Origin: RGIG5612 sp050944475
GTDB taxonomy: Bacteria; Bacillota; Clostridia; Lachnospirales; Lachnospiraceae
NCBI GenBank assembly: GCA_050944475.1
Contig: JBMNRD010000001.1
Span: 248,001-312,000, forward strand
DNA: 64,000 bases
Direction of reading: 5' to 3'
Positions 1 through 8,072 of this stretch are shown piece by piece; the first letter of the stretch is position 1; the number at the start of each line of letters is the position of its first letter. Below the pieces are notes generated by a model. That model did not search any database. It worked only from the letters and a program-made list of their open reading frames with translations, and was not told the origin of the DNA. The position numbers and the translations under genes were made by a program.

Positions 1-224
1 TCTCCGCGAAAAATCGCGTGGCCAAAGGCACGTTCAATATTTGCTTTCTTTATTATCCGTTCCGGAACCTCACCGCGCTGTTTGCACAAAGATGATATGA
101 ATTCGGAAAAAGACGGCATTACCGTTGCATCATCGTGTTTACAGTGTATCTCGTCAACTGATGAAGCCTTAAAAATCTGTTCCCACAATACGCTTGTCGG
201 AAGCTGTTTCTTCGATACGACCAT
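1..224 (-). CDS. HTH (XRE-like) regulator, N-terminal part, cut by window edge
   Basis: An ATG at 224, with AGAGG about ten bases upstream, opens a reading frame that runs off the left edge after about 74 codons. The visible protein is mostly helical and ends with a stretch (about residues 50-74) containing RGEVPERIIKKANIERAFGH, which matches the start of the helix-turn-helix region of a small clostridial DNA-binding family. In that family the motif is followed by RGxRxPSRDxxxxLA, so only the N-terminal half of the domain is seen here. Members often sit beside Ser/Thr kinase genes, but no partner can be checked because the gene leaves the window. It lies on the element side of the att-like repeat at 349-370. 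Confidence 0.6.
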   Translation of the reverse strand, partial: MVVSKKQLPTSVLWEQIFKASSVDEIHCKHDDATVMPSFSEFISSLCKQRGEVPERIIKKANIERAFGHAIFRG

Positions 225-305
225 ACATCATTACCTCTGTTTTCTCTTTTCCTTTTGAAAAACTCAGTATGTCATCATAAACAAAAACGACTGTTTATAA
301 AAACA

Positions 306-333
306 ATTATATACAATCCAATCTCATAATCAA
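306..333 (-). promoter_or_regulatory. Sigma-70-type promoter for the HTH gene
   Basis: On the minus strand TTGATT (333-328) and a perfect TATAAT (311-306) are separated by 16 bases. Transcription would start near 299 and leave a leader of about 75 bases before the ATG at 224. The promoter lies just outside the polyprotein ORF that ends at 343. Confidence 0.6.
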
Positions 334-342
334 TCACCAAAC

Positions 343-1956
343 TTATGCCTGAACGGGGAGGGTAGGATTCTCCCCCTGCCAATCTGCTTGGACTGTGCTG
401 CGGACAACCTTCAACTGTTCATTGACGCTATCAAGCCTTTCTTTCAGCTCGAAAGCGTCAAGCGCTTCATAAGTTGCGCTTCGCCTGGAGTAGTCCCCTT
501 CGGCTGTGTCACTTTCGGTGTCTACATGTATTTCCGAATTATAGGCTGAAGCGCCTTCGCCATTTCCTTCTCCGAATTGGCTGTCGATAAGATCTGTTTG
601 ATTTCTTTCACCGCTTCTTCTTGGTTGCTCGATTCCCTCATGATTATCAATGTTGTTTCCTTCACGAGCTCCGTATAACCCCTTTCTTCCAATATCTTCA
701 TTACTTTCTGAATCTCTTCCTTCAAAGCCATCCTTGCGCCCCTCCTTAATATCTACTACCCTAAACTCTCCGTCCGGCTGCATTTCAAGTTTCAAATATA
801 ATTCTCCAAGCTCCATATATGCAACATCGCCGTCGGCATAAAAATCAGGATTATACTCTATATTATTTAATTTCTGATAATACGCCGCCCACTGCTCTCT
901 TGTCAGTCTATCATAAAACTCATTTATCATGTCGCCTTTTTTCAAGGCTATTTCTCGTTTGCTTCCGAGAATGACCTCCGGCACTTTCCTGTCATTATTA
1001 TCATCGAACTCGTAAGTGCCGTCCTTGCGTGAAAAGCGGATATCGGAGTTTTGCTTGTCGTACGTACCCACGTTGGCGGTGGCGGATTTAATCTGTGTCT
1101 GCTCAAATACAACCGTCTCCGGCGGAGCAATAATGCCGTCATACTTCGTGCCGTTCGCCTTGTTCCACAACTTAACGGCTTCTACCATGTCGCCGATTGC
1201 TGCATTGTCCACGTCCCGGATAACCTCAAAAACGTCCTTGGAAGAAATATTTTTGAACGCTTCCGCTGCGTCAAGCTTCCCGCGGCTTTCAACAGCTTTC
1301 AGGAACCTTCTTATCTGCGTATCCGTCGCAGTTGCTGTACCGCTTTGCAGGGGTCTTCTAACACCCAGGTACACCTGGTAAATATTTTCCGCGTCGGTTA
1401 AATACTCCGTGAAATAATGTCCTTCTCCGTATTCGCCTTTCTTTTTTGCAACATCGGTAAAGTCGGTAACGGGCTTGTCGCTCTCAAAATACATTATTTT
1501 AGGGCTTCCGTCCGCGTTTACAATTTTACTTGCCGCTACGGGATCGTCCTGCCAATCTCCGAACCAGCGCGCAAACTGCAGTGTTTGTGTCTGAGTTAAA
1601 ACTTTCAGGTTGACTTTTTCCGGGAAGCGGTGTACTATCACATCATGAGATGCAAGTGATTGCTTTAGCTGATTGGGGAATTGGACCCCTCCACCTATTG
1701 CGGCACTTGCATCCTTACTTATATAGTAAATGCCGACCTCTCCTATATTTTCCTGCGCAATAGCTTCTCTCACAAGCCCCGCCACATTTTTATCGTATGC
1801 TGTAGACAATACATTAACATCAAGTCTTATATGATCAACAAGTCTTTCAGCCGTTATTTCTATCGGCATTAAACGATACTTCTTTTTGGTTTGTGTTGTG
1901 CTTTGTGTCGTTTGTGTTGTGCTACGCTCGCCCGCAATAAGGGGCCGACATGGCAC
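343..1956 (-). CDS. PolyVal/ART-like mobile-element polyprotein fragment
   Basis: The 537-residue frame begins at a GTG without a convincing ribosome site. An ATG at 1869 (sequence MPIEITAERL) is the more likely start of recognisable protein. Residues about 120-300 contain the block ARWFGDWQDDP, then IVNADGSPKIMYFES, then EGHYFTEY and YQVYLGVRRPL. This is the pattern of ADP-ribosyltransferase-like domains in phage and conjugative-element PolyVal polyproteins. It is followed by SDIRFSRKDGTYEF, a typical inter-domain linker of such polyproteins. PolyVal proteins are normally far longer, so this is a truncated module. The region after about residue 410 is low-complexity and overlaps a second ORF (522-731). 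The last codons, encoding NPTLPVQ, are the degenerate copy of the tRNA-Ser 3' end. Likely a decayed remnant of an integrated element. Confidence 0.5.
   Translation of the reverse strand: MPCRPLIAGERSTTQTTQSTTQTKKKYRLMPIEITAERLVDHIRLDVNVLSTAYDKNVAGLVREAIAQENIGEVGIYYISKDASAAIGGGVQFPNQLKQSLASHDVIVHRFPEKVNLKVLTQTQTLQFARWFGDWQDDPVAASKIVNADGSPKIMYFESDKPVTDFTDVAKKKGEYGEGHYFTEYLTDAENIYQVYLGVRRPLQSGTATATDTQIRRFLKAVESRGKLDAAEAFKNISSKDVFEVIRDVDNAAIGDMVEAVKLWNKANGTKYDGIIAPPETVVFEQTQIKSATANVGTYDKQNSDIRFSRKDGTYEFDDNNDRKVPEVILGSKREIALKKGDMINEFYDRLTREQWAAYYQKLNNIEYNPDFYADGDVAYMELGELYLKLEMQPDGEFRVVDIKEGRKDGFEGRDSESNEDIGRKGLYGAREGNNIDNHEGIEQPRRSGERNQTDLIDSQFGEGNGEGASAYNSEIHVDTESDTAEGDYSRRSATYEALDAFELKERLDSVNEQLKVVRSTVQADWQGENPTLPVQA
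349..370. repeat. Left att-like copy of the tRNA-Ser 3' end
   Basis: These 22 bases match 2079-2100, the 3' end of tRNA-Ser plus four flanking bases, at 20 of 22 positions; similarity stops abruptly beyond them. The repeats are in direct orientation and 1730 bases apart, as expected for the core sites left by tyrosine-recombinase integration into a tRNA gene. The two differences suggest an old event. Confidence 0.6.
522..731 (-). CDS. Small helical protein overlapping the polyprotein frame
   Basis: This is a 69-residue frame lying inside the polyprotein ORF in another reading frame. It is preceded by a strong Shine-Dalgarno sequence (AAGGAGG) about nine bases before its ATG. The protein is charged and predicted helical, rich in Glu, Lys and Ile, beginning MALKEEIQKVMKILEERGY, and has natural amino acid composition. 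The overlapping polyprotein frame is Gly/Glu/Asn-rich and low complexity here, so the small gene may be the real product of this stretch. Function unknown; no motif recognised. Confidence 0.45.
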   Translation of the reverse strand: MALKEEIQKVMKILEERGYTELVKETTLIIMRESSNQEEAVKEIKQILSTANSEKEMAKALQPIIRKYM

Positions 1957-2049
1957 GCACTATACTCAGGCTGCGCCAAAGGCTTGCCTTCGTTAAGTGC
2001 TCCGCTCAACGCGCCCACGGGCGCTCGGTTCGTATCCCTTTTTAGCTGT

Positions 2050-2075
2050 AAAAAAGAGCTCCCTTCGGGAACTCT
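2050..2075 (-). terminator. Rho-independent terminator of tRNA-Ser
   Basis: Minus-strand hairpin AGAGTTCCC-GAA-GGGAGCTCT followed by TTTTTT, starting about nine bases after the tRNA 3' end. It shows the tRNA is a single-gene transcript. Confidence 0.8.
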
Positions 2076-2078
2076 TAT

Positions 2079-2100
2079 CTGAACGGAGAGGGTGGGATTC
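2079..2100. repeat. Right att-like repeat, 3' end of tRNA-Ser
   Basis: The intact tRNA copy of the direct repeat whose degenerate partner is at 349-370. It covers the discriminator base, the 3' acceptor strand and part of the T arm, the usual crossover segment for tRNA-targeting integrases. Confidence 0.6.
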
Positions 2101-2169
2101 GAACCCACGCGCCCTTTCGGACAAACGGTTTTCAAGACCGCCTCGTTATGACCACTTCGATACCTCTCC
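2084..2169 (-). tRNA. tRNA-Ser (anticodon TGA)
   Basis: Reading the minus strand, the 7-bp acceptor stem GGAGAGG/CCTCTCC is closed with discriminator G. The anticodon arm carries the loop CTTGAAA (anticodon TGA), a long variable arm (TGTCCGAAAGGGCG) typical of class II tRNAs follows, and the T arm contains GGTTCGAATCC. CCA is not encoded. Length is 86 nt, normal for tRNA-Ser. It reads UCN serine codons, chiefly UCA. It has its own promoter and terminator, and its 3' end is duplicated at 349-370, marking it as the integration site of the element to its left. Confidence 0.95.
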
Positions 2170-2214
2170 ATATTCAATTACTGCTACGCCGGTATCTTTG
2201 CGACAGTGTTAATG

Positions 2215-2244
2215 ATTTTAGCACCTTATTCTACTTTGTGTCAA
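2215..2244 (-). promoter_or_regulatory. Promoter of tRNA-Ser
   Basis: Minus-strand TTGACA (2244-2239), 18-base spacer, TAAAAT (2220-2215). Located 46 bases upstream of the mature tRNA 5' end and downstream of ispD. Confidence 0.75.
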
Positions 2245-2359
2245 GTCGGTTTTCAATCGGAGACAGCAAGCTCTCAAGTGCCTTCCAAACAAATTACAAT
2301 GTGCAAAACAGGCAGGTTCTGTTGTGCGTCCATGCTGTCTTATTCTCAGTTATTCAAAC

Positions 2360-3091
2360 CTACTTTCTTTCCGAAAACATCCACCTCATAAACTCCACGT
2401 CCCGGGGTGTGGTTATCTTTGTATTGTCTTCGCCGATATTCAACAACTTGATTTTATGATTCGGCCATACTCTTTCAAATACCATGGCATCATCGGTCAG
2501 ATTTTCAAAACCGGTCTGTATTCCAATTGCGGTGCCGACTATTTTCTCATAAGCTTTTTCAATCAACTCATAAACAAAGCACTGGGGGGTCTGGACCGCC
2601 CAAGTCCGTGTGCGATCGGTGGTCGCTTCAACGAAACCATCCTCGTCCGAAATCTTTATGGTATCTTTTGCCAGCGCGGCTGCCACCACTGCGCCGTACA
2701 CCCTTGTCTCTTCAATAAGCCGGTTAATCCCGTAGGTCGTGACAAAGGGTCTGGCTCCGTCGTGTATCAATACTATATCATCCGCCACGGCACCGCACTG
2801 CGCCCGGGCTGCACGAATTCCGTTTAATACAGATTCATAGCGCTCCGCTCCGCCGGGAATGACGGCGCGGACCTTCGAAAAACCGTATTTTTCCACAATG
2901 TCTTTTTGTACGAAATCAATGTCCTTTCCGGCGGCAACGACTATCATATCATTTACATCACTCCGGTCGAAGCTTTCAAGACAATAACTCAAAACAGGCC
3001 GTCCGCCCGCTTCAATATACTGTTTGGGAATGTCCGCGCAGGCGCGCAGGCCTCTGCCCGCAGACAGAATGATTGCTATTGATTTTGACAT
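2360..3091 (-). CDS. ispD: 2-C-methyl-D-erythritol 4-phosphate cytidylyltransferase
   Basis: IspD transfers CMP from CTP to methylerythritol phosphate, the third step of the non-mevalonate isoprenoid pathway in the cytosol. The 243-residue protein has the nucleotide-binding start IILSAGRGLRA, the PKQY motif, the PGGAERYESV substrate loop, HDGARPFV, the VQTPQCF block and the C-terminal ITTPRD, all family signatures at expected positions. The ATG at 3091 was chosen because AGGAG lies six bases before it; another ATG two codons earlier sits inside that site. It is the last gene of the long prfB-ispD train and follows tsaD by 15 bases. Confidence 0.93.
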   Translation of the reverse strand: MSKSIAIILSAGRGLRACADIPKQYIEAGGRPVLSYCLESFDRSDVNDMIVVAAGKDIDFVQKDIVEKYGFSKVRAVIPGGAERYESVLNGIRAARAQCGAVADDIVLIHDGARPFVTTYGINRLIEETRVYGAVVAAALAKDTIKISDEDGFVEATTDRTRTWAVQTPQCFVYELIEKAYEKIVGTAIGIQTGFENLTDDAMVFERVWPNHKIKLLNIGEDNTKITTPRDVEFMRWMFSERK

Positions 3092-3106
3092 AAGCATCTC
3101 CTGTTA

Positions 3107-4117
3107 TTACAGTCTTAATCCCGGCACCGCATTCAGATCAAGTCCGTCTTGCCGGCCGCCGGCAAGTTCAAAATATCCCGCACTGCCAATCATGGCCGCA
3201 TTATCCGTGCATAGAATCGGCGGAGGGCAGTAAAATGCCGCTCCCGCACCCTCGCAGGCCTGCTGCAGGGCGCTTCGCAGACTCCGGTTTGAGGCAACTC
3301 CGCCTGCCATGGCAAAGCTTTTCACTCCGAATTCCTCTATCGCCATCAAAATGCGCTCCCGCATGGAATCAATTATCGACGCCTGAAATGACGCCGCAAT
3401 GTCATTTGGGTTAAGCTCCTCGCCCTTCATCCTCGCAGCGTTTATTGTATTAAGCACTGCGGATTTCAGGCCGGAAAAACTGAAATCATAGGGACTTTCG
3501 TCAATTCTTGCCCGCGGAAAATCAAAGGCCTCCGGATTCCCTTCCGTCGCTGCCCGCTCAACCTCAGGCCCGCCGGGGTAACCCAGCCCGATGGCTCTTG
3601 CGACTTTATCAAAGGCTTCGCCGGCGGCATCATCCCTCGTCCTGCCGATAATCTCATAATCCGTGTAATCCTTTACCATCACCAGATTTGTATGCCCGCC
3701 TGAAACCACAAGGCACAAAAACGGCGGCTTCAGTTCCGGATAAGCTATGAAATTGGCGCACATATGCCCCTTTATGTGATTCACCCCGACAAGGGGTATG
3801 TCCTTTGCAAAGCTGACGGCCTTTGCAAAGCTGACTCCGACAAGCAACGCTCCCACAAGGCCCGGACCGTATGTAACGGCGATTGCATCAATGTCTTCGA
3901 GAGTTACCTTCGCATCCGAAAGAGCCTTTTCCGCCACCTGATTTATTTTCTCTATATGCGCCCTTGAAGCGATTTCCGGGACCACTCCGCCATATACGGC
4001 GTGCAAATCCATCTGGGAAAATATGACATTAGACAGAACTTCCCGCCCGTCACGAACAACGGCCGCGGCGGTTTCATCGCAGGATGATTCAATTGCAAAT
4101 ATTGTTTTTCGCTCCAC
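3107..4117 (-). CDS. tsaD: tRNA N6-adenosine threonylcarbamoyltransferase TsaD
   Basis: TsaD is the catalytic subunit that moves the threonylcarbamoyl group onto A37 of ANN-decoding tRNAs (t6A). The 336-residue protein has the ASKHA fold start FAIESSCDETAAAVV, the metal-binding histidines in VNHIKGHM (His114 and His118), SGGHTNLV, and the C-terminal PPPILCTDNAAMI block. Length is normal. It starts with GTG a few bases after the rnz stop. TsaB and TsaE, its partners, are encoded upstream in the same train, so most of the t6A machinery is co-located; tsaC is not in the window. Confidence 0.95.
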   Translation of the reverse strand: MERKTIFAIESSCDETAAAVVRDGREVLSNVIFSQMDLHAVYGGVVPEIASRAHIEKINQVAEKALSDAKVTLEDIDAIAVTYGPGLVGALLVGVSFAKAVSFAKDIPLVGVNHIKGHMCANFIAYPELKPPFLCLVVSGGHTNLVMVKDYTDYEIIGRTRDDAAGEAFDKVARAIGLGYPGGPEVERAATEGNPEAFDFPRARIDESPYDFSFSGLKSAVLNTINAARMKGEELNPNDIAASFQASIIDSMRERILMAIEEFGVKSFAMAGGVASNRSLRSALQQACEGAGAAFYCPPPILCTDNAAMIGSAGYFELAGGRQDGLDLNAVPGLRL

Positions 4118-4123
4118 TCTATC

Positions 4124-5056
4124 TTAGTCCTCGTCCTCCCGGACCTCGTCTTCACGAAATCTCAAAGTAATACTCTTTAAGTCCTTGCCCGGCTCTATCC
4201 TGTCAAATATTTTTTGCATTTCATCCATATAATCGAAAGGATTTATCAGGGAGGGACTGTAATGGGTAAGCCACATCCTCTCAGGCAGTGCCCGCGCACC
4301 AAGTTCGGCCGCCTCACGGAACGTCATATGACTCTTCTGCACCGCGTCCTCCTGTTTTTCGTCGTCGCCGTACATGCCCTCACAGATGAATAAATCCGCT
4401 CCTGCTGCCGCCTCGACAATAATATCCGCAGGCCTTGAATCGGTGCAATAGGTTACTTTCAGCCCTTTCCTTGGAGGGCCCATGACCATGTCTGGAGTAT
4501 AAATGCCGCCTTCAAATTCAACTTCTTCGCCGTGCTGAAGCTTGTTCCACATTTGAACCGGAAGCCCGAGTGCATCGGCCTTGGCTGCGTCAAATTTTCC
4601 GGCTCTGTCAATTAATAAATTGTACCCATAACAGGTTGTTCTATGCAAAACCTTGAACGCTTCTATGTTGAACTCTCCGAAATATAGTGTTTGGCGGTTC
4701 TCCTCCAGCTCAATGTAGTTAATGTCAAAGGGGAGCTCCTGCGCAATTACACGCAGCGATCCCACTACTTTTTTCAGTCCCTTCGGTCCCACCATGTTCA
4801 GCGTTTCCGTCCTGTTGGAATTGCCCATGGTAAGAAGCAGTCCCGGAAGACCTCCTATGTGGTCTCCGTGGAAATGAGTGAAGCATATCAAATCAATCGA
4901 CTTAAACGACCATCCTTTTTTCTTAATGGCAACCTGGGTTCCCTCGCCGCAGTCGATTAATATATTGCTTCCGTTATATCTTGCCATCATTGATGTCAGA
5001 TGGCGTCCGGGAAGCGGCATCATTCCTCCGCATCCCAATAAACAAATATCCAGCAT
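4124..5056 (-). CDS. rnz: Ribonuclease Z
   Basis: A metallo-beta-lactamase-fold endonuclease that trims the 3' trailer of tRNA precursors lacking encoded CCA. The 310-residue protein begins LDICLLGCGGMMPLPGRHLT, carries the zinc motif THFHGDHIGG near residue 60, a conserved substrate-entry region, TYCTDSRP near residue 210, and the late histidine in LTHYSPS. The fit is good because the tRNA-Ser in this window lacks CCA. It sits between rimI and tsaD with short gaps, so it is presumably cotranscribed. Confidence 0.92.
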   Translation of the reverse strand: MLDICLLGCGGMMPLPGRHLTSMMARYNGSNILIDCGEGTQVAIKKKGWSFKSIDLICFTHFHGDHIGGLPGLLLTMGNSNRTETLNMVGPKGLKKVVGSLRVIAQELPFDINYIELEENRQTLYFGEFNIEAFKVLHRTTCYGYNLLIDRAGKFDAAKADALGLPVQMWNKLQHGEEVEFEGGIYTPDMVMGPPRKGLKVTYCTDSRPADIIVEAAAGADLFICEGMYGDDEKQEDAVQKSHMTFREAAELGARALPERMWLTHYSPSLINPFDYMDEMQKIFDRIEPGKDLKSITLRFREDEVREDED

Positions 5057-5071
5057 TTTTACTCCTTTATT

Positions 5072-5572
5072 CTATCTTTCGGGGAAATGCTCCCCGCTTT
5101 CGTTATCTTCATCTTCCGGCTGCAGCCTCAAGGTATATAAAAGCGCATTTTCCTCCGGTTTGCTGTAAAAATCCTTCCTCAGTCCCACGCGCTCAAAGCC
5201 CTCGCTTTCATAAAGGCCTATGGCTGCCTCATTGCTCTCCCTCACCTCCAAATGGATGGTGACTACATCCCTGTCCCTCAGCATTTCGTAGCTTATGTCC
5301 AGCATTTCCCGGGCAATGCCGTAACCTCTGCAATCTTCCCTGACCGCAATGCTGATCAGCTCCGCCTCATCGGCTATGTACATCAGGGCACAATATCCGA
5401 CAAGGGATGCATCCTGTGTATCTTTCGCCACAAGAAAAATCGTATTTCCCGCCTCCATGTAGTGGCCGATGCCGGCCTCCGTCCAAGGCTGGGAGAAATA
5501 CTTCAGCTCCATGGCGGATACCTGAGCTATGTCCTCGTATGACATTTCGTAATAAGCTATTTCCCGGCTCAA
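5072..5572 (-). CDS. rimI: Ribosomal protein alanine N-acetyltransferase (RimI)
   Basis: A GNAT-fold acetyltransferase; RimI acetylates the N-terminal alanine of ribosomal protein S18. The 166-residue protein has the acetyl-CoA loop REDCRGYGIAREML and the late strand block VRESNEAAIGLYESEGFERV, both diagnostic. The TTG start overlaps the tsaB stop (TTGA) and is preceded by GAGG at about seven bases; an ATG nine codons later is possible but has a weaker site. The pairing with tsaB is common in Firmicutes. Substrate is inferred from family and context. Confidence 0.88.
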   Translation of the reverse strand: MSREIAYYEMSYEDIAQVSAMELKYFSQPWTEAGIGHYMEAGNTIFLVAKDTQDASLVGYCALMYIADEAELISIAVREDCRGYGIAREMLDISYEMLRDRDVVTIHLEVRESNEAAIGLYESEGFERVGLRKDFYSKPEENALLYTLRLQPEDEDNESGEHFPER

Positions 5573-6393
5573 TTATTCCTCGCCTGCTCCCGGCCGCGAT
5601 TTGTCTGCTTATGCATAACCCGGTCGCTCCTGCCCGATGTGTCTGTTTCCGCTTGATTTACCTGTTCCTGTCTGATCCGCTCCGCCTGACTGAGCCTGAG
5701 ATATTCCGGTATCTCATCACCGGCTTTGACAATCTCTCCCCGCTCTGCCAGCACTGCTGCCAGCCTTGCAACGCTTGACGCCCTTTGCAGCGCATTATCT
5801 CCGTTTGCAAATTCATACGGCACATTGCAGCCGTTCTCAATCATTTCCCTGAATTCGACGGCTCCGTCGCCGAGGAATATTACTTCCCCCGGGATGCTGC
5901 ATTCTTCCGCCTTGCCGCCTGCAATCTCGTTTATAATGCTTATCAGCTGTACAGCCTCAATGGCGCAGCCCGGCTTTATAGTCTTCAGTTCTCCGCCGTC
6001 AAAACAATAAATTCCCGTATATACCTGACCTCTTCTTGCATCCATCATGGGAACAATGAGTTTGCCGCTTCCCTTAAAATTATAGGCCATCGCATCAATT
6101 GTGGGCACATGAATCAAATCCTTTTTTAAGGCAAATCCAAGTCCCTTTGCGGTAGCGTTTCCTATTCTGAGACCTGTAAAGGAGCCGGGGCCTCCCGACA
6201 CCGCAATCAGGTCAATGCTTTCCTTGTCGATGCCTTCAGCCGTCACTGCATTAAATGCGTCCTGAACCAGCGGCATCAGTGTCTCGGAATGGGTGACCTT
6301 AAACGGTCCTCTCCCTTCCGTGAGGACCTGTCCGTCTTTCCATATTGCAACGGAGGCCACGCCCCCGGAACTTTCAAGTGCTAAAATAATCAT
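5569..6393 (-). CDS. tsaB: t6A complex subunit TsaB
   Basis: TsaB is the inactive ASKHA paralogue of TsaD that scaffolds the t6A-modifying complex. The 274-residue protein starts IILALESSGGVASVAIW, then has AVSGGPGSFTGLRIG (the family hallmark) and VPMMDARRGQVYTGI. It overlaps tsaE by 20 bases and rimI by four, indicating translational coupling. The C-terminal 35 residues are Gln/Arg/Glu-rich (SQAERIRQEQVNQAE) and extend beyond typical TsaB; this tail looks disordered. Confidence 0.92.
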   Translation of the reverse strand: MIILALESSGGVASVAIWKDGQVLTEGRGPFKVTHSETLMPLVQDAFNAVTAEGIDKESIDLIAVSGGPGSFTGLRIGNATAKGLGFALKKDLIHVPTIDAMAYNFKGSGKLIVPMMDARRGQVYTGIYCFDGGELKTIKPGCAIEAVQLISIINEIAGGKAEECSIPGEVIFLGDGAVEFREMIENGCNVPYEFANGDNALQRASSVARLAAVLAERGEIVKAGDEIPEYLRLSQAERIRQEQVNQAETDTSGRSDRVMHKQTNRGREQARNN

Positions 6394-6862
6394 TTTGCTC
6401 CGAAGCGCAAGGATTTTCCACCTTTATCCTGCGGTAATCAAATCCCTTGCCGAAATCCTTTTCAATCGTGATAAAAACCGTGTTTTCGGGCAGTATGTCG
6501 TCAATCCTGCCGCCCCACTCGATAAGGCATACACCCTGTCCGAAAACATGCTCATCAAAACCGATCTCCTCCATTTCCGAGGAATCAGTTATACGATACA
6601 CGTCAAAATGATAAAGGGGCAGGCGCCCCTCCTCATAAACCTGTAAAATGGTAAATGTGGGTGAGCAGACCGGCATCTCAATACCCAGTCCCCTTGCAAA
6701 GCCGGCGGCAAAAACGGTCTTGCCTGCACCTAAATCGCCTTCAATACAGATAACGGTACCCGCCTTGCAGCTTTGGCCCATCTCATATCCCAGCCTTCGG
6801 GTATCCGCCTCACAATATGATTCTATAATCATTCCCGAAACTAAAACCTTTCGCTGCCTCAT
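6374..6862 (-). CDS. tsaE: t6A complex ATPase TsaE
   Basis: TsaE is the P-loop ATPase that resets the TsaB-TsaD complex during t6A synthesis. It shows Walker A GDLGAGKTVFAAGFARGL, then SPTFTILQVYE, HFDVYRI, and the GVCLIEWGG block. The chosen ATG at 6862 overlaps the lysC stop as ATGA; an alternative ATG at 6832 would give a protein beginning MIIESYCEADTRRLG, closer to the usual length. Longer starts reaching into lysC are unlikely. Confidence 0.9.
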   Translation of the reverse strand: MRQRKVLVSGMIIESYCEADTRRLGYEMGQSCKAGTVICIEGDLGAGKTVFAAGFARGLGIEMPVCSPTFTILQVYEEGRLPLYHFDVYRITDSSEMEEIGFDEHVFGQGVCLIEWGGRIDDILPENTVFITIEKDFGKGFDYRRIKVENPCASEQNDYFST

Positions 6863-8067
6863 TCCGCCGGCATAAAAGCATCGTGAAGGGCCCTGGCCGC
6901 CGCGTCGCAATCATCCTTGTTTACCAAAACCGTAATACGGATTTCACTGGTGGAAATCATACTGATATTGATTCCCGCGTTATAGAGGGCGCCGAATACG
7001 GTGGATGCCACTTTCGGGTCTGTTGCCATACCTTCTCCTACAACCGAAACCTTCGCAGTATCCTCCTTATGGTCAATCTTTTCAAATTTCAATTTATCCT
7101 GTGCGGCATTCAGCACCTCAAGGGTTTCCTTCAGATCATCTACCGAAACGGTAAAAGAAATGTCCTTTGTTCCGCCTCGTCCGATTGATTGAAGAATAAT
7201 ATCTATACAAATATCATGTTTAGCCAGCTCATCAAATAATTTGAAAGCCATTCCCGGTGTATCCTCGATGCCGATAAGAGCTATACGCGATATCGATTTA
7301 TCTACCGCAATGCCTGTTACTACTCTCTTTTCCACTTTTTGTACCTCCTTAACGACTGTGCCCTCTTCATCGGTCAGGCTTGACCGGACTACAATCGGAA
7401 CGTTAAACTTTTTTGCAAGGAAAACCGATCTGTTGTGCAATATCTTTGCCCCGAGAGTGGCAAGCTCGAGCATTTCATCATAAGAAATCTCCGACAACTT
7501 GTGTGCGTCCGGAATCAGCCCCGGGTCGCAGGTGTATACTCCGTCCACGTCGGTATAAATCTCACAAGCGTCGGCATGAAGCGTCGCCGCAAGTGCCACA
7601 GCCGTGGTATCCGAGCCGCCCCTGCCCAGGGTCGTCACGTCGTCATATCTGTTCACTCCCTGAAAGCCGGTTACGAACACGATTTTGCGATTTTCCAGCT
7701 CCTGCTTAATGCGCACAGTATCAATAGTTTTTAGGCGTGCGTTTCCGTATGACCTGTCAGTGTTCATCGGCACCTGAAATGCATTCAGGGAAACCGCGGG
7801 AACGCCCAGCTCCCATACCGCCATGCAAACAAGAGCCGTGCTGACCTGTTCTCCGGTGGCAAGCAACGCGTCCAATTCTCTTTTTGACGGTTTTTCGGTA
7901 ATCTGATGTGCCAGAGAAAGCAGCTCGTCCGTGGTGTCGCCCATGGCGGACAAAACCACCACCACATCATTTCCGTTGCGGTACTCCGCAATGCACTTCT
8001 CGGCCACATTAAAGATTTTATCCTTGTCGGCGATCGATGAGCCGCCGAATTTTTTAACAATCAACAT
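6859..8067 (-). CDS. lysC: Aspartate kinase
   Basis: Phosphorylates aspartate, the first step toward lysine, threonine and methionine. The 402-residue protein has the kinase start KFGGSSIADKDKI, the VVLSAMGDTTDELL region, GRGGSDTTAVALAA, TDVDGVYTCDP and LGAKILHNRSV. Two ACT regulatory domains follow after about residue 265, with the VSVVGEGMATDPKVAS block in the second. Length fits the single-domain aspartokinase class. It follows the apgM-like gene by five bases, and hom lies just before that, forming an aspartate-family module. Feedback control by lysine and/or threonine is expected from the ACT domains; which ligand cannot be told. Confidence 0.95.
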   Translation of the reverse strand: MLIVKKFGGSSIADKDKIFNVAEKCIAEYRNGNDVVVVLSAMGDTTDELLSLAHQITEKPSKRELDALLATGEQVSTALVCMAVWELGVPAVSLNAFQVPMNTDRSYGNARLKTIDTVRIKQELENRKIVFVTGFQGVNRYDDVTTLGRGGSDTTAVALAATLHADACEIYTDVDGVYTCDPGLIPDAHKLSEISYDEMLELATLGAKILHNRSVFLAKKFNVPIVVRSSLTDEEGTVVKEVQKVEKRVVTGIAVDKSISRIALIGIEDTPGMAFKLFDELAKHDICIDIILQSIGRGGTKDISFTVSVDDLKETLEVLNAAQDKLKFEKIDHKEDTAKVSVVGEGMATDPKVASTVFGALYNAGINISMISTSEIRITVLVNKDDCDAAARALHDAFMPAE

Positions 8068-8072
8068 TTAAT

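Noticed and set aside
1869..2177. 102-codon minus-strand frame across the tRNA
   Set aside because: It translates tRNA-Ser itself (the GSNPTLS phrase is a known artefact of such genes) and a terminator.
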